A stretch of DNA of 64,000 nucleotides from Paenibacillus sp. USDA918EY (GCF_009870825.1 NZ_WTWY01000002.1:496001-560000); one strand, 5' to 3'; positions 33,712-43,036 are shown, numbered from the stretch's first letter. Program-made: numbers and translations. The notes: generated by a model from the letters alone, not told the origin.

Positions 33712-34509
33712 TTACTCCACCAGCACCTGTTGAATGCCAAGCCGCAGCGGTTCATGCCCGGCGATGATGCCCGAGGTTCCCCATGTAAACGGCTTGCCGT
33801 CCACGTCCGACACGCTTCCGCCAGCCTCCTCGATCAGCAAGGCACCGGCCATCCAGTCGTAAATTTCACGCCCGAATTCCCAATAAGCATCCATCCGGCC
33901 GCAGGCGACATATGCCATTTGGAGCGCGACGGACCCCAGCATGCGCACGGCCGTCGATTCGGGAAGCAGCTTGCCGAGGCTCCAGGAGGTGAAGCGGACG
34001 TTTTCCGGTTCGATGTCGACTTTGTTCGGCGGAGCCGTCAGCAGCAGCGCATCCGACAGGTTCGTTTTCCGCGCCACCCCGATCCGCTCTCCGTTCAGGA
34101 AAGCCCCTTGGCCCCGCAGCGCATGAAAAAACTCGTCCTGGTTCGCATCATATACAGCGGCAAAGACGGGAGCGCCGTCTTCGATCAGACATAAAGAGGT
34201 CGACCAGAACGCAAATCCTTGGTGCAGATGCACCGCGCCGTCGATCGGATCGAGCACCCAATAGGCCCCGCCGAATTCGGGATCGGCCTGTTTGCCGGCA
34301 TCCAGCTCGGCTTCCGACCAGCGCACGCCGGGATAACGGGACTCCAAAGCCTTTCGAATCTCCCGTTCGGCCCAGCCGTTCGCTTCCACGAAACGTGCGA
34401 TCAGAAGCTCCCGGGTTTGCGGCGGCTGCTCGCGGTTGTATTTTTGCAAAAGAAGCTGCCCGGTGCGGGTTAAAACGTCACGAATTTCCTCGACATTCAC
34501 TTGGATCAT
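33712..34509 (-). CDS. Inositol-monophosphatase-family enzyme
   Basis: The 265-residue protein has the family fold: a metal-binding region WSEAELDAG, the central motif LDPIDGAVHLHQG and the C-terminal YDWMAGALLIEEAGG with its metal-binding Asp. The usual motif is DPIDGT, and the Thr that helps activate water is Ala here, so substrate or rate may differ. Members hydrolyse inositol phosphates, sugar phosphates or nucleotide phosphates with Mg2+. ATG 34509 follows AAGGAG. Upstream lies a box shared with the adjacent TrmB-type regulator gene, suggesting control by that protein. Confidence 0.85.
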   Translation of the reverse strand: MIQVNVEEIRDVLTRTGQLLLQKYNREQPPQTRELLIARFVEANGWAEREIRKALESRYPGVRWSEAELDAGKQADPEFGGAYWVLDPIDGAVHLHQGFAFWSTSLCLIEDGAPVFAAVYDANQDEFFHALRGQGAFLNGERIGVARKTNLSDALLLTAPPNKVDIEPENVRFTSWSLGKLLPESTAVRMLGSVALQMAYVACGRMDAYWEFGREIYDWMAGALLIEEAGGSVSDVDGKPFTWGTSGIIAGHEPLRLGIQQVLVE

Positions 34510-34536
34510 CAAAATGCATCTCCTTCATTTTTAATG

Positions 34537-34550
34537 GTATTTGTAAATAC
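34537..34550 (-). promoter_or_regulatory. TrmB-box candidate before the IMPase-like gene
   Basis: GTATTTGTAAATAC is a 6-2-6 inverted repeat containing the 12-mer TATTTGTAAATA and followed by TACTA. A -10-like TATAGT lies beside it on the minus strand. It closely matches the site before the TrmB-type gene. Confidence 0.6.
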
Positions 34551-34584
34551 TACTATAAAATCCGCAAAAAAGGCGGAGCCGACC

Positions 34585-35367
34585 CTAGGTGAGCAGCTCC
34601 CGGTAAGAGGCAATGATCTTTTCGTAATCCTTGCCGTAGTTTTCCTTCAATGCAGCGCCAAAGTCCCGTTCGATCCGTTCGCCGATCAAATCATGGTAAA
34701 ATCCGTTTTTCAAAAGCTCGATGATCGCCGGATGGTCCGTCTCCAGCGCGGACAATTTGACGGTTTTGCCGAAGCTGCCGATCAGCGCTGCCTTGCCGTC
34801 GGCTAAAATGGAAAATTTTCTCGATATATGCTCTTCCCAATCCGCACTCCGCAGATGAGTGATGACTTCCTTCAGAGGGGTTTGAACCTCGCCGATCGTA
34901 ATGACGATCACGCGAACGCCCCGCCCTTCGGCATCCAGCAGCGCTTCTTCCATCGCTTGAAAATCTTCGGACCACACATCCACGATCATGCTGCGCTCGC
35001 TGTTGGCGATCATCCTCTCCATAGCCTGCCGCAGCGCTTGCTCTCCCTTCCAGGAATAAAAGGACGCCGCTTTTTTCGGAGGCGCATCCAGCTCCTGCAG
35101 CAGCAGCCTGGAGGTTTGGTCGAAACGCGTCTTCATCGTGCGGATCAGCTGGGCGATCGGAACGGCATCGTACAAAACGGGCTCGGCCTCAATCGTGCGG
35201 CATACCCCCTTGTCCGTAAGCGCGCGCAAAGCGGCATAAACGTTGGTACGGGATACGGATACCCGTTTAGCGACTTCATATCCGGAAATCTCCGGCTCTT
35301 CCAGCAAGGCCAAATAAATTCTCGCCTCCAAATCGGACAAGCCGATGCTTCGCAGTTCCTCGATCAT
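34585..35367 (-). CDS. TrmB-family sugar-responsive transcriptional regulator
   Basis: The 260-residue protein has an N-terminal winged helix (LSDLEARIYLALLEEPEISG, VAKRVSVSRTNVYAALRAL). A long effector domain with a coiled-coil hinge follows (MKTRFDQTSRLLLQELD), of the phospholipase-D-like fold typical of TrmB proteins. TrmB regulators bind sugars and control transport or degradation genes. ATG 35367 is chosen because AAAGGAG is eight bases upstream. A 7-7-7 inverted repeat covers its promoter, so it probably autoregulates. It sits at the end of the fucosidase gene run, on the same strand as the IMPase-like gene. Confidence 0.88.
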   Translation of the reverse strand: MIEELRSIGLSDLEARIYLALLEEPEISGYEVAKRVSVSRTNVYAALRALTDKGVCRTIEAEPVLYDAVPIAQLIRTMKTRFDQTSRLLLQELDAPPKKAASFYSWKGEQALRQAMERMIANSERSMIVDVWSEDFQAMEEALLDAEGRGVRVIVITIGEVQTPLKEVITHLRSADWEEHISRKFSILADGKAALIGSFGKTVKLSALETDHPAIIELLKNGFYHDLIGERIERDFGAALKENYGKDYEKIIASYRELLT

Positions 35368-35393
35368 GGACTGATCTCCTTTCTTGGATTTCA

Positions 35394-35414
35394 TAGTATT
35401 ATTTATAAATACTA
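35394..35414 (-). promoter_or_regulatory. TrmB-box candidate before the TrmB gene
   Basis: TAGTATT and AATACTA form a perfect 7-7-7 inverted repeat. The central part is TATTTATAAATA (35400-35411), one base different from the box before the IMPase-like and GH8 genes. Confidence 0.6.
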
Positions 35415-35441
35415 CTCACGAAGACACAGCCTGTCAACTCG

Positions 35442-35491
35442 AAAAAAAAAGAAGCAACCCGGACCGGAAAGCCGGCAGCGGGCTGTTCTTC
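35442..35491 (-). terminator. Terminator after the GH29 gene
   Basis: On the minus strand GCCCGCTGCCGGC pairs in part with CCGGTCCGGG, flanked by AAGAAGAA/TTCTTC, then a run of nine T. It ends the carbohydrate operon before the TrmB-type gene. Confidence 0.7.
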
Positions 35492-37342
35492 TTATATCAA
35501 GGATTTGGCCGCCGGCGTTAACTTCAGTTGACGCGGCTGCATCAAATACGCGCCTTCGATTCGCTCGGCATGCAGCCCGATCCGGTATTCGCCCGCTTCC
35601 GGAAAATGAAGGGTTCCAACCTCGTATTCGCGGAAATCATACGGATCTCCGGTCGGCCTGACCTCTTGGCGGAGCGTTTGACCGGAAGGGGAAACCTCTA
35701 GCCGGAAAGAACCCCCTCCATCCCCGCCGCATCCGTAAACGAGACTTGCCGTAAACGCGCAGGGACCGGAAGTGCGTATGCTCCAGAACGCAAAATCCGC
35801 CGGGTCGGACCAATCCAGCAAGTTATCGCGGTTTTTTTTGCCTGTGTCGTAACGGAGCTTGGCGCCGGATATTTCGCTTTCAAAAACCCCCAGCTCATAC
35901 AACCGCGGCGCTCCGGCGCCATCCGCCAGCAATCGGATGGGGTTCCCCTGAACCTCCTCCGCGCATAGGGCGGCCAGCACGGTCGGCTTTCCGTCCGCAA
36001 TCTGCGGCTTATCGTCCAGAAATACGACAATATCCTGTGCGCCCTGGCGCCGGAAAGCCAAATCCGCCCCTCCTGCGAGGGGATAGATCCGTTCAACTTG
36101 GCTGAGCAGCCCGGGCACCACCAGCTGCCCGTCCGCCGGCCAATCGTATATGTGCAGGTACAACGTTTGGCCTTTTAAGGTGCATCTTCCCCAAGACGGT
36201 TTGGCGGTCGGAGACGCGCCCGCACCGTAAATGCCATCCCCGTTCACCCGCAGCCACTGTCCCACCTCCAGCAGGATGGACTCGGAGACCGGGTCCCACT
36301 CGCCCGTGGCCGTTGGTCCGACGTTGATGACGAGGTTGCCGTTTTTGCTGACCACATCGACAATCTGGCGAATGATAACATCCGGCCGCTTCCAATTGGA
36401 GTCGGATTTTTTATATCCCCAGGAATCGTTCAGCGTGATGATGTTTTCCCAGTCGCGGCGGATCGTCCGCGTTTCGAGCTGATTGTCGGAGGTGTTGGCG
36501 TAATCCCCGAGCGGGCTTTTCCAGACGCGGCTGTTCACCAGGCAGTCCTGCTGCAGGGCGTGAACGGTGGTTAGGAACAATTCCCCCTGCTCCCGAGTCA
36601 GTTTGCCGCCGCAGTCGAACCACATCAGCCCGACCTTGCCGTATTCGGTCAGCAGCTCGCGCACCTGCGGCAGCGATTTGCGGTGAAGATATTGGTCGAA
36701 CCGGGAACGTTTGTCTTCATCGTGAATCCAGCTCTCCACCTCGTCGTAGGCGCCGATGTTGCCGGGATAATCCCAGGTGTTCCCCTGCGAGTCCGGGTCA
36801 TGCCAATCCATGGCATGCGAATAATAAATGCCGAGAACCAGCCCTTCCTCGCGGCACGCTTCGGCCAATTCCCCCAGCGGGTCCCGCCCGAACGGGGTAT
36901 GCCTCACGATGGAGTAGTCGGAGATTTTCGAGTCGTACATCGCAAATCCGTCATGATGTTTGGCGGTAAAAATGATATATTTAAGCCCGGCCTGCTTGGC
37001 GGTTCGCACCCATCTTCCCGCATCGAAAGCGGTCGGATTAAATTGCTCCGCCATTTCCTCGTAGGCCCGCACCGGAATGCGGGCGCGCAGCATAATATGC
37101 TCGCTGTAAGAAGCCTGGACTTCTTCTCCGTTCCACTCCCCGGCAGGCAGCGCATAAGGCCCCCAATGAATGAACAGGCCGAGCCTGGCTTCGCGCCACC
37201 AAGCGATTCTTCGCTCATGGGCCTCGTCCCCGGTGTCCGCGCCGTCGTTCACGGCCTGCAGAGGATCATCCAGAAGATTTTCCTCGCGGACGGCCGATGG
37301 ATCCTCGTGTCCCGTTTTGTTGATGTCCGTCTGATTCCCCAT
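35492..37342 (-). CDS. Alpha-L-fucosidase, GH29
   Basis: The 616-residue protein contains the GH29 barrel: LGLFIHWGPYALP, FTAKHHDGFAMY and the nucleophile region GLMWFDCGG (Asp of WFD). A C-terminal beta-sandwich tail follows. GH29 enzymes retain configuration and release terminal alpha-L-fucose. There is no signal peptide, so it works on imported oligosaccharides. ATG 37342 (MGNQTD) is preferred; an upstream TTG has no ribosome site. It is the last gene of a chain starting with the GH95-like gene at 45625. Its spacing to the GH88 gene is 57 bases. Confidence 0.9.
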   Translation of the reverse strand: MGNQTDINKTGHEDPSAVREENLLDDPLQAVNDGADTGDEAHERRIAWWREARLGLFIHWGPYALPAGEWNGEEVQASYSEHIMLRARIPVRAYEEMAEQFNPTAFDAGRWVRTAKQAGLKYIIFTAKHHDGFAMYDSKISDYSIVRHTPFGRDPLGELAEACREEGLVLGIYYSHAMDWHDPDSQGNTWDYPGNIGAYDEVESWIHDEDKRSRFDQYLHRKSLPQVRELLTEYGKVGLMWFDCGGKLTREQGELFLTTVHALQQDCLVNSRVWKSPLGDYANTSDNQLETRTIRRDWENIITLNDSWGYKKSDSNWKRPDVIIRQIVDVVSKNGNLVINVGPTATGEWDPVSESILLEVGQWLRVNGDGIYGAGASPTAKPSWGRCTLKGQTLYLHIYDWPADGQLVVPGLLSQVERIYPLAGGADLAFRRQGAQDIVVFLDDKPQIADGKPTVLAALCAEEVQGNPIRLLADGAGAPRLYELGVFESEISGAKLRYDTGKKNRDNLLDWSDPADFAFWSIRTSGPCAFTASLVYGCGGDGGGSFRLEVSPSGQTLRQEVRPTGDPYDFREYEVGTLHFPEAGEYRIGLHAERIEGAYLMQPRQLKLTPAAKSLI

Positions 37343-37399
37343 GGTTCTCCAGATCCCCTTTCCATGTCCCGTGTATTCAATAGCCGATTCGGACAACCG

Positions 37400-38578
37400 T
37401 TACCAAAAACCGAGCTTGGAACCGCGCAGCCTGGATACGGCCTCCACGAAGAAATAATCCCCGTAAATAAGCGGCGTATCGATATGCACCCCGCCCGGCA
37501 GGTTGGAGGTGCCCGACAAAATCAAACCTTCCTCGTCCTCACGATCCCAAGCGCCGTAATGCTCATCCAAAGCACGGACAAGCCGTCCGGCGGCGTCCAA
37601 ATACGTCTGGCCTTCCCCGGCGGGGACATGCGCCGCGAGCTCGATCAGCCCGCAGGCGGCGCAGGCGCCGGCCGAGGTGTCACGCGGGGTGTCGTCGTTT
37701 CGGGGCGCCCGGAAGTCCCAATGCGGGACGTAATCCTCCGGCAATTGGGCCAAAAAGAAATGCGCGGCCCGCTTGGCGCCGGTCAGAAACGCCTCGTTGC
37801 CGGTGTACTTATAAGAAAGCGCCATCCCGTATACCGTCCAGGCGCTGCCTCTCGCCCAGGCCGAGTCCGCGGCATATCCCTGCCCGGCATCCGCGCCCAG
37901 CAGCTCCCCGGTTTCGGCGTCGAAGCGCAAAATGTGATAGCTCGATCCGTCCGGGCGCATGAAATGCTCGAGGACCGTTTCCGCATGCGCGGCGGCGATA
38001 TGGCGAAAGCGCGGATCGCCCGTCGTTTCCGACGCCCAGTACAATAGCGGCAGGTTCATCATCGTGTCGATGATCGACCAGCCTGCGCGGTTGACGTTTT
38101 CCGCGTCATGCCAAGCCCGGATATACCGGCCCTTCAGGTTAAAGCGGCTCGCCAGCTGCGATGCCGCCATCAGCCCGCGCTGCCGGGAGCGTTCGTTCCC
38201 CGTGATGCGGTAATCGGCCACGGCGGACAGCAGCCAGATAAACCCTGAATCATGGTGCACCGCCAGCGCGTGCAGCGGTTCGTCCAGACGTTCCTCGCAC
38301 CGCTCCGCGATGTCTCTGAATTCCGGTTGTCCGCCGTCCGCGGACAGCTGCCATAAAATGCCCGGCCAGAAGCCGGCCGTCCACCAGGATACGCGCATAT
38401 CGTCGTATACGCCGTTTACGGAGGCATGCGGGCAGCTGACGCCGATGCGGCGGCTGGTCCGACCTATTTTTTCCCGAATCCGTTCCCACACGCCGTCCGC
38501 CCAGGCGTGGACGGAAGCGGGAATTTCCGCAGGTTGATGCGAATTTGCAGCGTTCTTCTGTAAAGTCTGTTCACTCAT
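37400..38578 (-). CDS. Unsaturated glucuronyl hydrolase, GH88
   Basis: The 392-residue protein is a GH88 (alpha/alpha)6 enzyme, with the substrate-binding Asp region AVHHDSGFIWLL and the catalytic Asp in IIDTMMNLPLLYWA. It hydrates the double bond of 4,5-unsaturated uronic acids left by polysaccharide lyases, releasing the residue. Therefore the imported glycan should carry uronic acid that is cleaved by a lyase, although no lyase gene is present here. No signal peptide is seen. GAGGAGGAG precedes ATG. It is flanked by GH31 (13 bases away) and GH29. Confidence 0.9.
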   Translation of the reverse strand: MSEQTLQKNAANSHQPAEIPASVHAWADGVWERIREKIGRTSRRIGVSCPHASVNGVYDDMRVSWWTAGFWPGILWQLSADGGQPEFRDIAERCEERLDEPLHALAVHHDSGFIWLLSAVADYRITGNERSRQRGLMAASQLASRFNLKGRYIRAWHDAENVNRAGWSIIDTMMNLPLLYWASETTGDPRFRHIAAAHAETVLEHFMRPDGSSYHILRFDAETGELLGADAGQGYAADSAWARGSAWTVYGMALSYKYTGNEAFLTGAKRAAHFFLAQLPEDYVPHWDFRAPRNDDTPRDTSAGACAACGLIELAAHVPAGEGQTYLDAAGRLVRALDEHYGAWDREDEEGLILSGTSNLPGGVHIDTPLIYGDYFFVEAVSRLRGSKLGFW

Positions 38579-38591
38579 CGTGTACTCCTCC

Positions 38592-40787
38592 TCAAATTGA
38601 AGGCTCGGTTGATTCCGGCGGCAGGCAGGTCTGCCCGAACCGCCAGCCCGTTATACGGTAACGGCATCCCTGCCCTCCCGATTCCACGGTACCGGAAAAG
38701 CTCCCGTCCGCGGCTTTGGCCACCGTCACCTTCCGCCAGCATCCGCCGGTCCGTTCGTAATCAAAGGTTTCTCCGTCATCGTCGTACAGCAGGCTTTCGC
38801 CCGGTGCGGATCCAAAATGGATCAGCTCTACCGGAATGTCCCCTTCAGGCACATGGTCCAGGGCAGGCATCATCGGAATGACCGCACCCTCGCGCACAAA
38901 AAGCGGCAGGCGTTCCAGCGGGCACTCCACGCGAATGACGCGCCCGCCTTCGCGGCGCACGCCGGTTTCGGCTTCATACCAAACGCCCTCCGGCAGCAGC
39001 ACATCCCTTCCGGTTTCGCCCGCAAACATCGGCGCGACAAGCAGATCGCGCCCGATGCAAAACTGGTCATCCCATTCGCGCCCAAGCCGGGTTCCGTAGG
39101 CTCCCTCCGAAGTGTCGAGCACACCGAAAGCCCGGCTTGATCCTTTCGGGGAGCCGTCGTTTGCGGCTGCAACGTCCGTCCTTTTTCCGGCGGCGGATGC
39201 CGCGCCCTTCTTCGTTCGCTTTTCTTCGTCCAATACGAGCGGCATGGCCGGAAACGGCGGGATTCCCTTCGCCTCGTATTCGGCAAACACGGTGTATAGA
39301 TAGGGCAGCAGGCGCATCCGCAAACGGATATAATGGCGGATCGTCGCCTCCGCCTCGGGATCGCTCCACGGCTTCACGCCGTCTCCCCAGGCGTTCAGCA
39401 TCGCCAAAGGCGAGAAACAAACCGTCTGCATCCGCCGCACCCAATCTTCGGTGCTTTCGGTTCGGCGCACCTCCGGACTCCATAGCAGCCCGCAAAACGA
39501 TGCATTGCACAGCGCTCTGACGAACTGCCTGTGATCGTACAAATCCGAATACAGCACGTACGGAAGCGGGGACGCGCCCGCGTTGGAGGCCCGCGCCAGC
39601 CCGTAGGTGCGCCGGTTATTTCTGCGGAAAATGCCGCTTGTCATGTCCTGCAGCAGCAACCCGTACAGCTGCCGCATCTGCTCCCCGTCATGTCCGGACG
39701 GAAAGGCGGCATGCGCCGGAAACATCCATGAATTGCGGGTCAGTTCGCTGCCGTCGCATTCGTCCAGCTTGTAGCCGGATATGCCGAGGCTGACATGCTC
39801 CCGTTCATGCTGGGCGGCGTACAGCTCCCGCGCCTTTTCCAGCGTATAGTCTGGGGCGAGGCCGCCCCAGACGGAATAATCGCCGGACAGCGCCTTCAGC
39901 CAGCCGTACAATCCCGATCGCGGCGATACGTAGGGATGCTCCCACAGATTGAGCCGGAACCCGGCCTGCCGCATGCGGGAAACGAATCCGGCCGGGTCGG
40001 GAAAACGGCCCGCATCCCATTCATACGTGACCGGGTAGCTTGCCGAATGCCAGCCCGGCTCCAGCCCGATGACGTCGCAAGGAATGTCCCTTGCGCGAAA
40101 TTCCATCGCCTCCCGCTCGACCTCTTCATCCCGGTACAACGTCGGGACGCGGTGCCAGAAGCCCAGCCCCCAGCGCGGGGGCAGCACGCCGCCGCCGCAG
40201 AACAGGTTGTAGCGCCGCACCGCATCCATCATGCCGGGACCGGCAAACAGATATACCGCCGCCCCTTCCGGCGGGAGCCGGATTTCCAGCCGGTCCGATA
40301 CCGGCGTCGCTTTCCAGCCGCGATCCGTATTGCGGTCGCGGGCTTCGGACGCGGCGCTTTCGCGCTGCCGCAGCGTCGACCCGCAATACAAGGTGACGGC
40401 GCGCGCGGTGTCCACCAGCACGCCGTACCCCCGCCCGCTCACCAGGAAAGGAACGGGCGCATGCGTCTCCCCCGTATCCTGCCGGGGATCGCTGTTCACC
40501 CGCAGGTACCGGGTACGGCCGCGCTGATTCATCCGCATGAACTGCAGGCCGGCGCCGTACAGCTCCTCGTTCCGGTCGAGCGGAAACGACAGCAGGCTCC
40601 CGCCTGCTTTCAGCCCGGTGAATGCGATTTCCTCCCAATCTAGCGGAAGCGGAACATCCGGCATCTCGGTCATCGCTTCCGTTTTCGGCTTCCGGTTCAT
40701 GCAGGTGAGCGGCGTCAGTCCCTCCGGACTGCCGATGGTCGTCTTCCATACGCCCGGCGCCGCCTGAATCCATTCCGTATGCTGCAT
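38592..40787 (-). CDS. GH31 alpha-glycosidase
   Basis: The 731-residue protein shows the GH31 plan: an N-terminal beta domain, a barrel with WGLGFWHRVPTLYRDEEVE and CDVIGLEPGW, and the nucleophile in ISGYKLDECDG (KLDE). The region around YSDLYDH may hold the acid/base. A beta C-terminal domain follows. GH31 includes alpha-glucosidases, alpha-xylosidases and alpha-galactosidases, and the specificity cannot be fixed by eye. The insert near residues 520-560 (KGAASAAGKRTDVAAANDGS) is unusually low complexity. It is cytosolic and co-transcribed with the flanking GH43-like and GH88 genes. Confidence 0.88.
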   Translation of the reverse strand: MQHTEWIQAAPGVWKTTIGSPEGLTPLTCMNRKPKTEAMTEMPDVPLPLDWEEIAFTGLKAGGSLLSFPLDRNEELYGAGLQFMRMNQRGRTRYLRVNSDPRQDTGETHAPVPFLVSGRGYGVLVDTARAVTLYCGSTLRQRESAASEARDRNTDRGWKATPVSDRLEIRLPPEGAAVYLFAGPGMMDAVRRYNLFCGGGVLPPRWGLGFWHRVPTLYRDEEVEREAMEFRARDIPCDVIGLEPGWHSASYPVTYEWDAGRFPDPAGFVSRMRQAGFRLNLWEHPYVSPRSGLYGWLKALSGDYSVWGGLAPDYTLEKARELYAAQHEREHVSLGISGYKLDECDGSELTRNSWMFPAHAAFPSGHDGEQMRQLYGLLLQDMTSGIFRRNNRRTYGLARASNAGASPLPYVLYSDLYDHRQFVRALCNASFCGLLWSPEVRRTESTEDWVRRMQTVCFSPLAMLNAWGDGVKPWSDPEAEATIRHYIRLRMRLLPYLYTVFAEYEAKGIPPFPAMPLVLDEEKRTKKGAASAAGKRTDVAAANDGSPKGSSRAFGVLDTSEGAYGTRLGREWDDQFCIGRDLLVAPMFAGETGRDVLLPEGVWYEAETGVRREGGRVIRVECPLERLPLFVREGAVIPMMPALDHVPEGDIPVELIHFGSAPGESLLYDDDGETFDYERTGGCWRKVTVAKAADGSFSGTVESGGQGCRYRITGWRFGQTCLPPESTEPSI

Positions 40788-40799
40788 CAGCTGTCCCTC

Positions 40800-41843
40800 C
40801 TACAGACCGCCCGGCGGATCTGCCGCAAGCGGTATCACCATATTCCATGTCTGCCGCGCATGACGGAAACCTCCCGGCCCGTCGGCGGTCGCCGCAAACA
40901 AATGCGTCGGCCTGCCGTCCTGAAAGAGCAGGAACGGCCGCTCGAAGCTGCCCATCACCCGCTTCCGTCCGTCATCCCATAAGATTTCCCGCGAATAAGC
41001 TTTAGGAGCATCGGCTAGCCGCCAATCCGTCCCGTTGTCCGACACGGCCAAAATGCCGCCGTGCTTTTCGCCGCAAAGATGGCCCTCCATGTCTTTGGCG
41101 ATCATGGCATACCCGCTTTCGGTCCGCCACGCGAACGGGTCTTCCACATGCACTTCAGGCGGAAACAACGGCTCCTCGCGGATGACGCGGTAAGGTCCCT
41201 CCGGCCCATCCGCCACCGCCGCGCCAAGCGTCATATTGCCGTACGTATGCCCTTCGTATTTCCGCGCTTTATAAATCAGGAGCACCGATCCGTCCTCTCT
41301 GATGCAAGGAGCCGGATTCGAAGTCAGGTAGCTGTCGAACTTGCCGGGGCGCACAGGCAAAATCGGAGCGTCGAGCCGTTTCCAAGGTCCGAACACGCTG
41401 TCCGATACGGCCAGGCCCACCCGTTTGTTCGCTCTCGCCGCGATCGCGCGGCAGTCGTCCAGTCCAACCGGTTCTTCGGGCGTCACTTCCGCAAACGGAT
41501 GCGTGGACCCCATGTAGTAGAGGAAATACTTGCCGCCATGCCGGATGATATGAGGATTATGCGTGCTGCGCCCGTCCCAATACTCCGCGCCCCTGGCGGG
41601 AAGCACCGTTTCGGCATAAAGATAAGGTCCCTCCGGCGTATCCGATACGGCTCTGACGACCTCCGAGCGGAGCAGCCAGCCCGGATGCATCGGCAGCCAG
41701 CCGGGCCATCGGGAAGCAAACATATGATAGCGCCCGTCCTCGCCGCGTACGACCGATCCGCACCATACCCACCAGCCGTCCATCCGAAAGCCGCCGTTAA
41801 GCGGCGCGGGAAGCATCCGATCCATCAGCGAAAAATCCATCAT
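40800..41843 (-). CDS. GH43-like five-bladed propeller glycosidase
   Basis: The 347-residue protein has repeated propeller blades typical of GH43/GH32/GH117-like hydrolases: RYHMFASRWPG, ARGAEYWDGRSTHNPHIIRHGGKYFLYYMG, GPWKRLDAPILPV, FDSYLTSNPAPCIREDGSVLLIYKAR and EVHVEDPFAWR. Such proteins act on arabinose, xylose or galactose units. Subfamily and substrate are uncertain. ATG 41843 overlaps the UxaC-like stop as ATGA and has GGGAGGG upstream, so the preceding in-frame codons are not used. It is followed by the GH31 gene. Confidence 0.78.
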   Translation of the reverse strand: MMDFSLMDRMLPAPLNGGFRMDGWWVWCGSVVRGEDGRYHMFASRWPGWLPMHPGWLLRSEVVRAVSDTPEGPYLYAETVLPARGAEYWDGRSTHNPHIIRHGGKYFLYYMGSTHPFAEVTPEEPVGLDDCRAIAARANKRVGLAVSDSVFGPWKRLDAPILPVRPGKFDSYLTSNPAPCIREDGSVLLIYKARKYEGHTYGNMTLGAAVADGPEGPYRVIREEPLFPPEVHVEDPFAWRTESGYAMIAKDMEGHLCGEKHGGILAVSDNGTDWRLADAPKAYSREILWDDGRKRVMGSFERPFLLFQDGRPTHLFAATADGPGGFRHARQTWNMVIPLAADPPGGL

Positions 41844-43036
41844 GCTCCCTCCCGCCCCTTCAGTCCGTAACGCCTGGCCGCGCTCCCATACAACCATTCC
41901 GCCGCGCAGTAAAGCGCAAATTCGCGGTCCATCCATCCCTTGGCTACCTGTTCATCCAAAAATCCCGCCAGCAGCCGCTTCACGGCATGAATCTTTCCGT
42001 ACGTCCATTCGATGCAGCGGGCATCGGATACGATCAGCGAGCTTTTGGCGGGAGCCAGCGCTTCGAGCCGATACTGCATGCTTTGCGTATAAGTGCTTGC
42101 CCGAAAGTTGTACCACCACATCCCGCCGACGTGAACATTCGGGAAATTCCATGCCGCCTGCACGACGTCCAGGTTGCTCAGCTCCGCGGCGGTGACCAGT
42201 TCAAACGGTATGGAGTATTTTTCAAAAAATCCGTACAACCGGACGACGCGGAGCGGATCATTGACCGGAGCCGCGGAAGTGCTGCCCCATCTGCGCTCCA
42301 CGCCGAGAAACAGCTGCAAAAACATGCCGCGGCGCTCAAGCTCTGCGCACATTTCGTGCAAAAGCATAAACAGCACCTCGTCGGACCGGCTGTCTTCGCT
42401 GATTCGGTACGATTCATGCGCCGCCGCCTCAAATTCCGGGAGCGTGGTCATGATGCCGGGACAGCCCATCTCCTGATATTCGCCCAACTGTTTGCGAACC
42501 TGTTCCTTCGCCAGCTCAAACGCTTCTTCCCGCCGATCCGACTGCAATATTTGTCCGACCCGCTTTGGCAGCCAGCCGTCGATCCGCGGAAACAGCAGCG
42601 CATCCTGCTCCATTCCTTCAAAGGAGGCATGCTGCGGATGATTGACGGCAAAACGGCGCACATGCAGCCGATCCGCCACGTTTTGCGCCCAGCCGGGACC
42701 TTTACGGTTTGCCTTGATCCGCGCATCCGCTTCCCGGACCGATGCCTCGCCCGTCAGCTCCACCTCGTACAAGTCCTTCAAAATCGTGGTGAACGCGATG
42801 TTCATCAGCGTGTTGCGCGAAGCATGGTAGGCCTTCAGGAAAGCCTCAATCCGCTTTCCCTCCGGCAAAGCTCCCGCCCCGGGCGGATAACCTGCGGTCT
42901 GAAGCTCGCGGTTCAGCCAGAAATAGTCGGCGATTTCCCAAAAATCCTCCGCGCATAAACGGTCTCCCACCAGATGGGTATGCGTATCGATGACGCCCAT
43001 CGCCATGATGTCGTCCAGCAAAGATGCCTCTTTCAT
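41840..43036 (-). CDS. UxaC/amidohydrolase-like enzyme (possible uronate isomerase)
   Basis: The 398-residue protein begins with the metal-binding motif VIDTHTHLVGD. It continues with DYFWLNRELQTAGYPPG and later AAELSNLDVVQAAWNFPNVHVGGMWWYN, the general pattern of uronate isomerases (UxaC) in the amidohydrolase superfamily. These convert glucuronate or galacturonate to keto-sugars. Divergence from standard UxaC is considerable, and other hydrolase activities cannot be excluded. A strong AAAGGAGG precedes ATG. Position between a GH95-like gene and the glycosidases suggests handling of released uronic acids. Confidence 0.65.
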   Translation of the reverse strand: MKEASLLDDIMAMGVIDTHTHLVGDRLCAEDFWEIADYFWLNRELQTAGYPPGAGALPEGKRIEAFLKAYHASRNTLMNIAFTTILKDLYEVELTGEASVREADARIKANRKGPGWAQNVADRLHVRRFAVNHPQHASFEGMEQDALLFPRIDGWLPKRVGQILQSDRREEAFELAKEQVRKQLGEYQEMGCPGIMTTLPEFEAAAHESYRISEDSRSDEVLFMLLHEMCAELERRGMFLQLFLGVERRWGSTSAAPVNDPLRVVRLYGFFEKYSIPFELVTAAELSNLDVVQAAWNFPNVHVGGMWWYNFRASTYTQSMQYRLEALAPAKSSLIVSDARCIEWTYGKIHAVKRLLAGFLDEQVAKGWMDREFALYCAAEWLYGSAARRYGLKGREGA

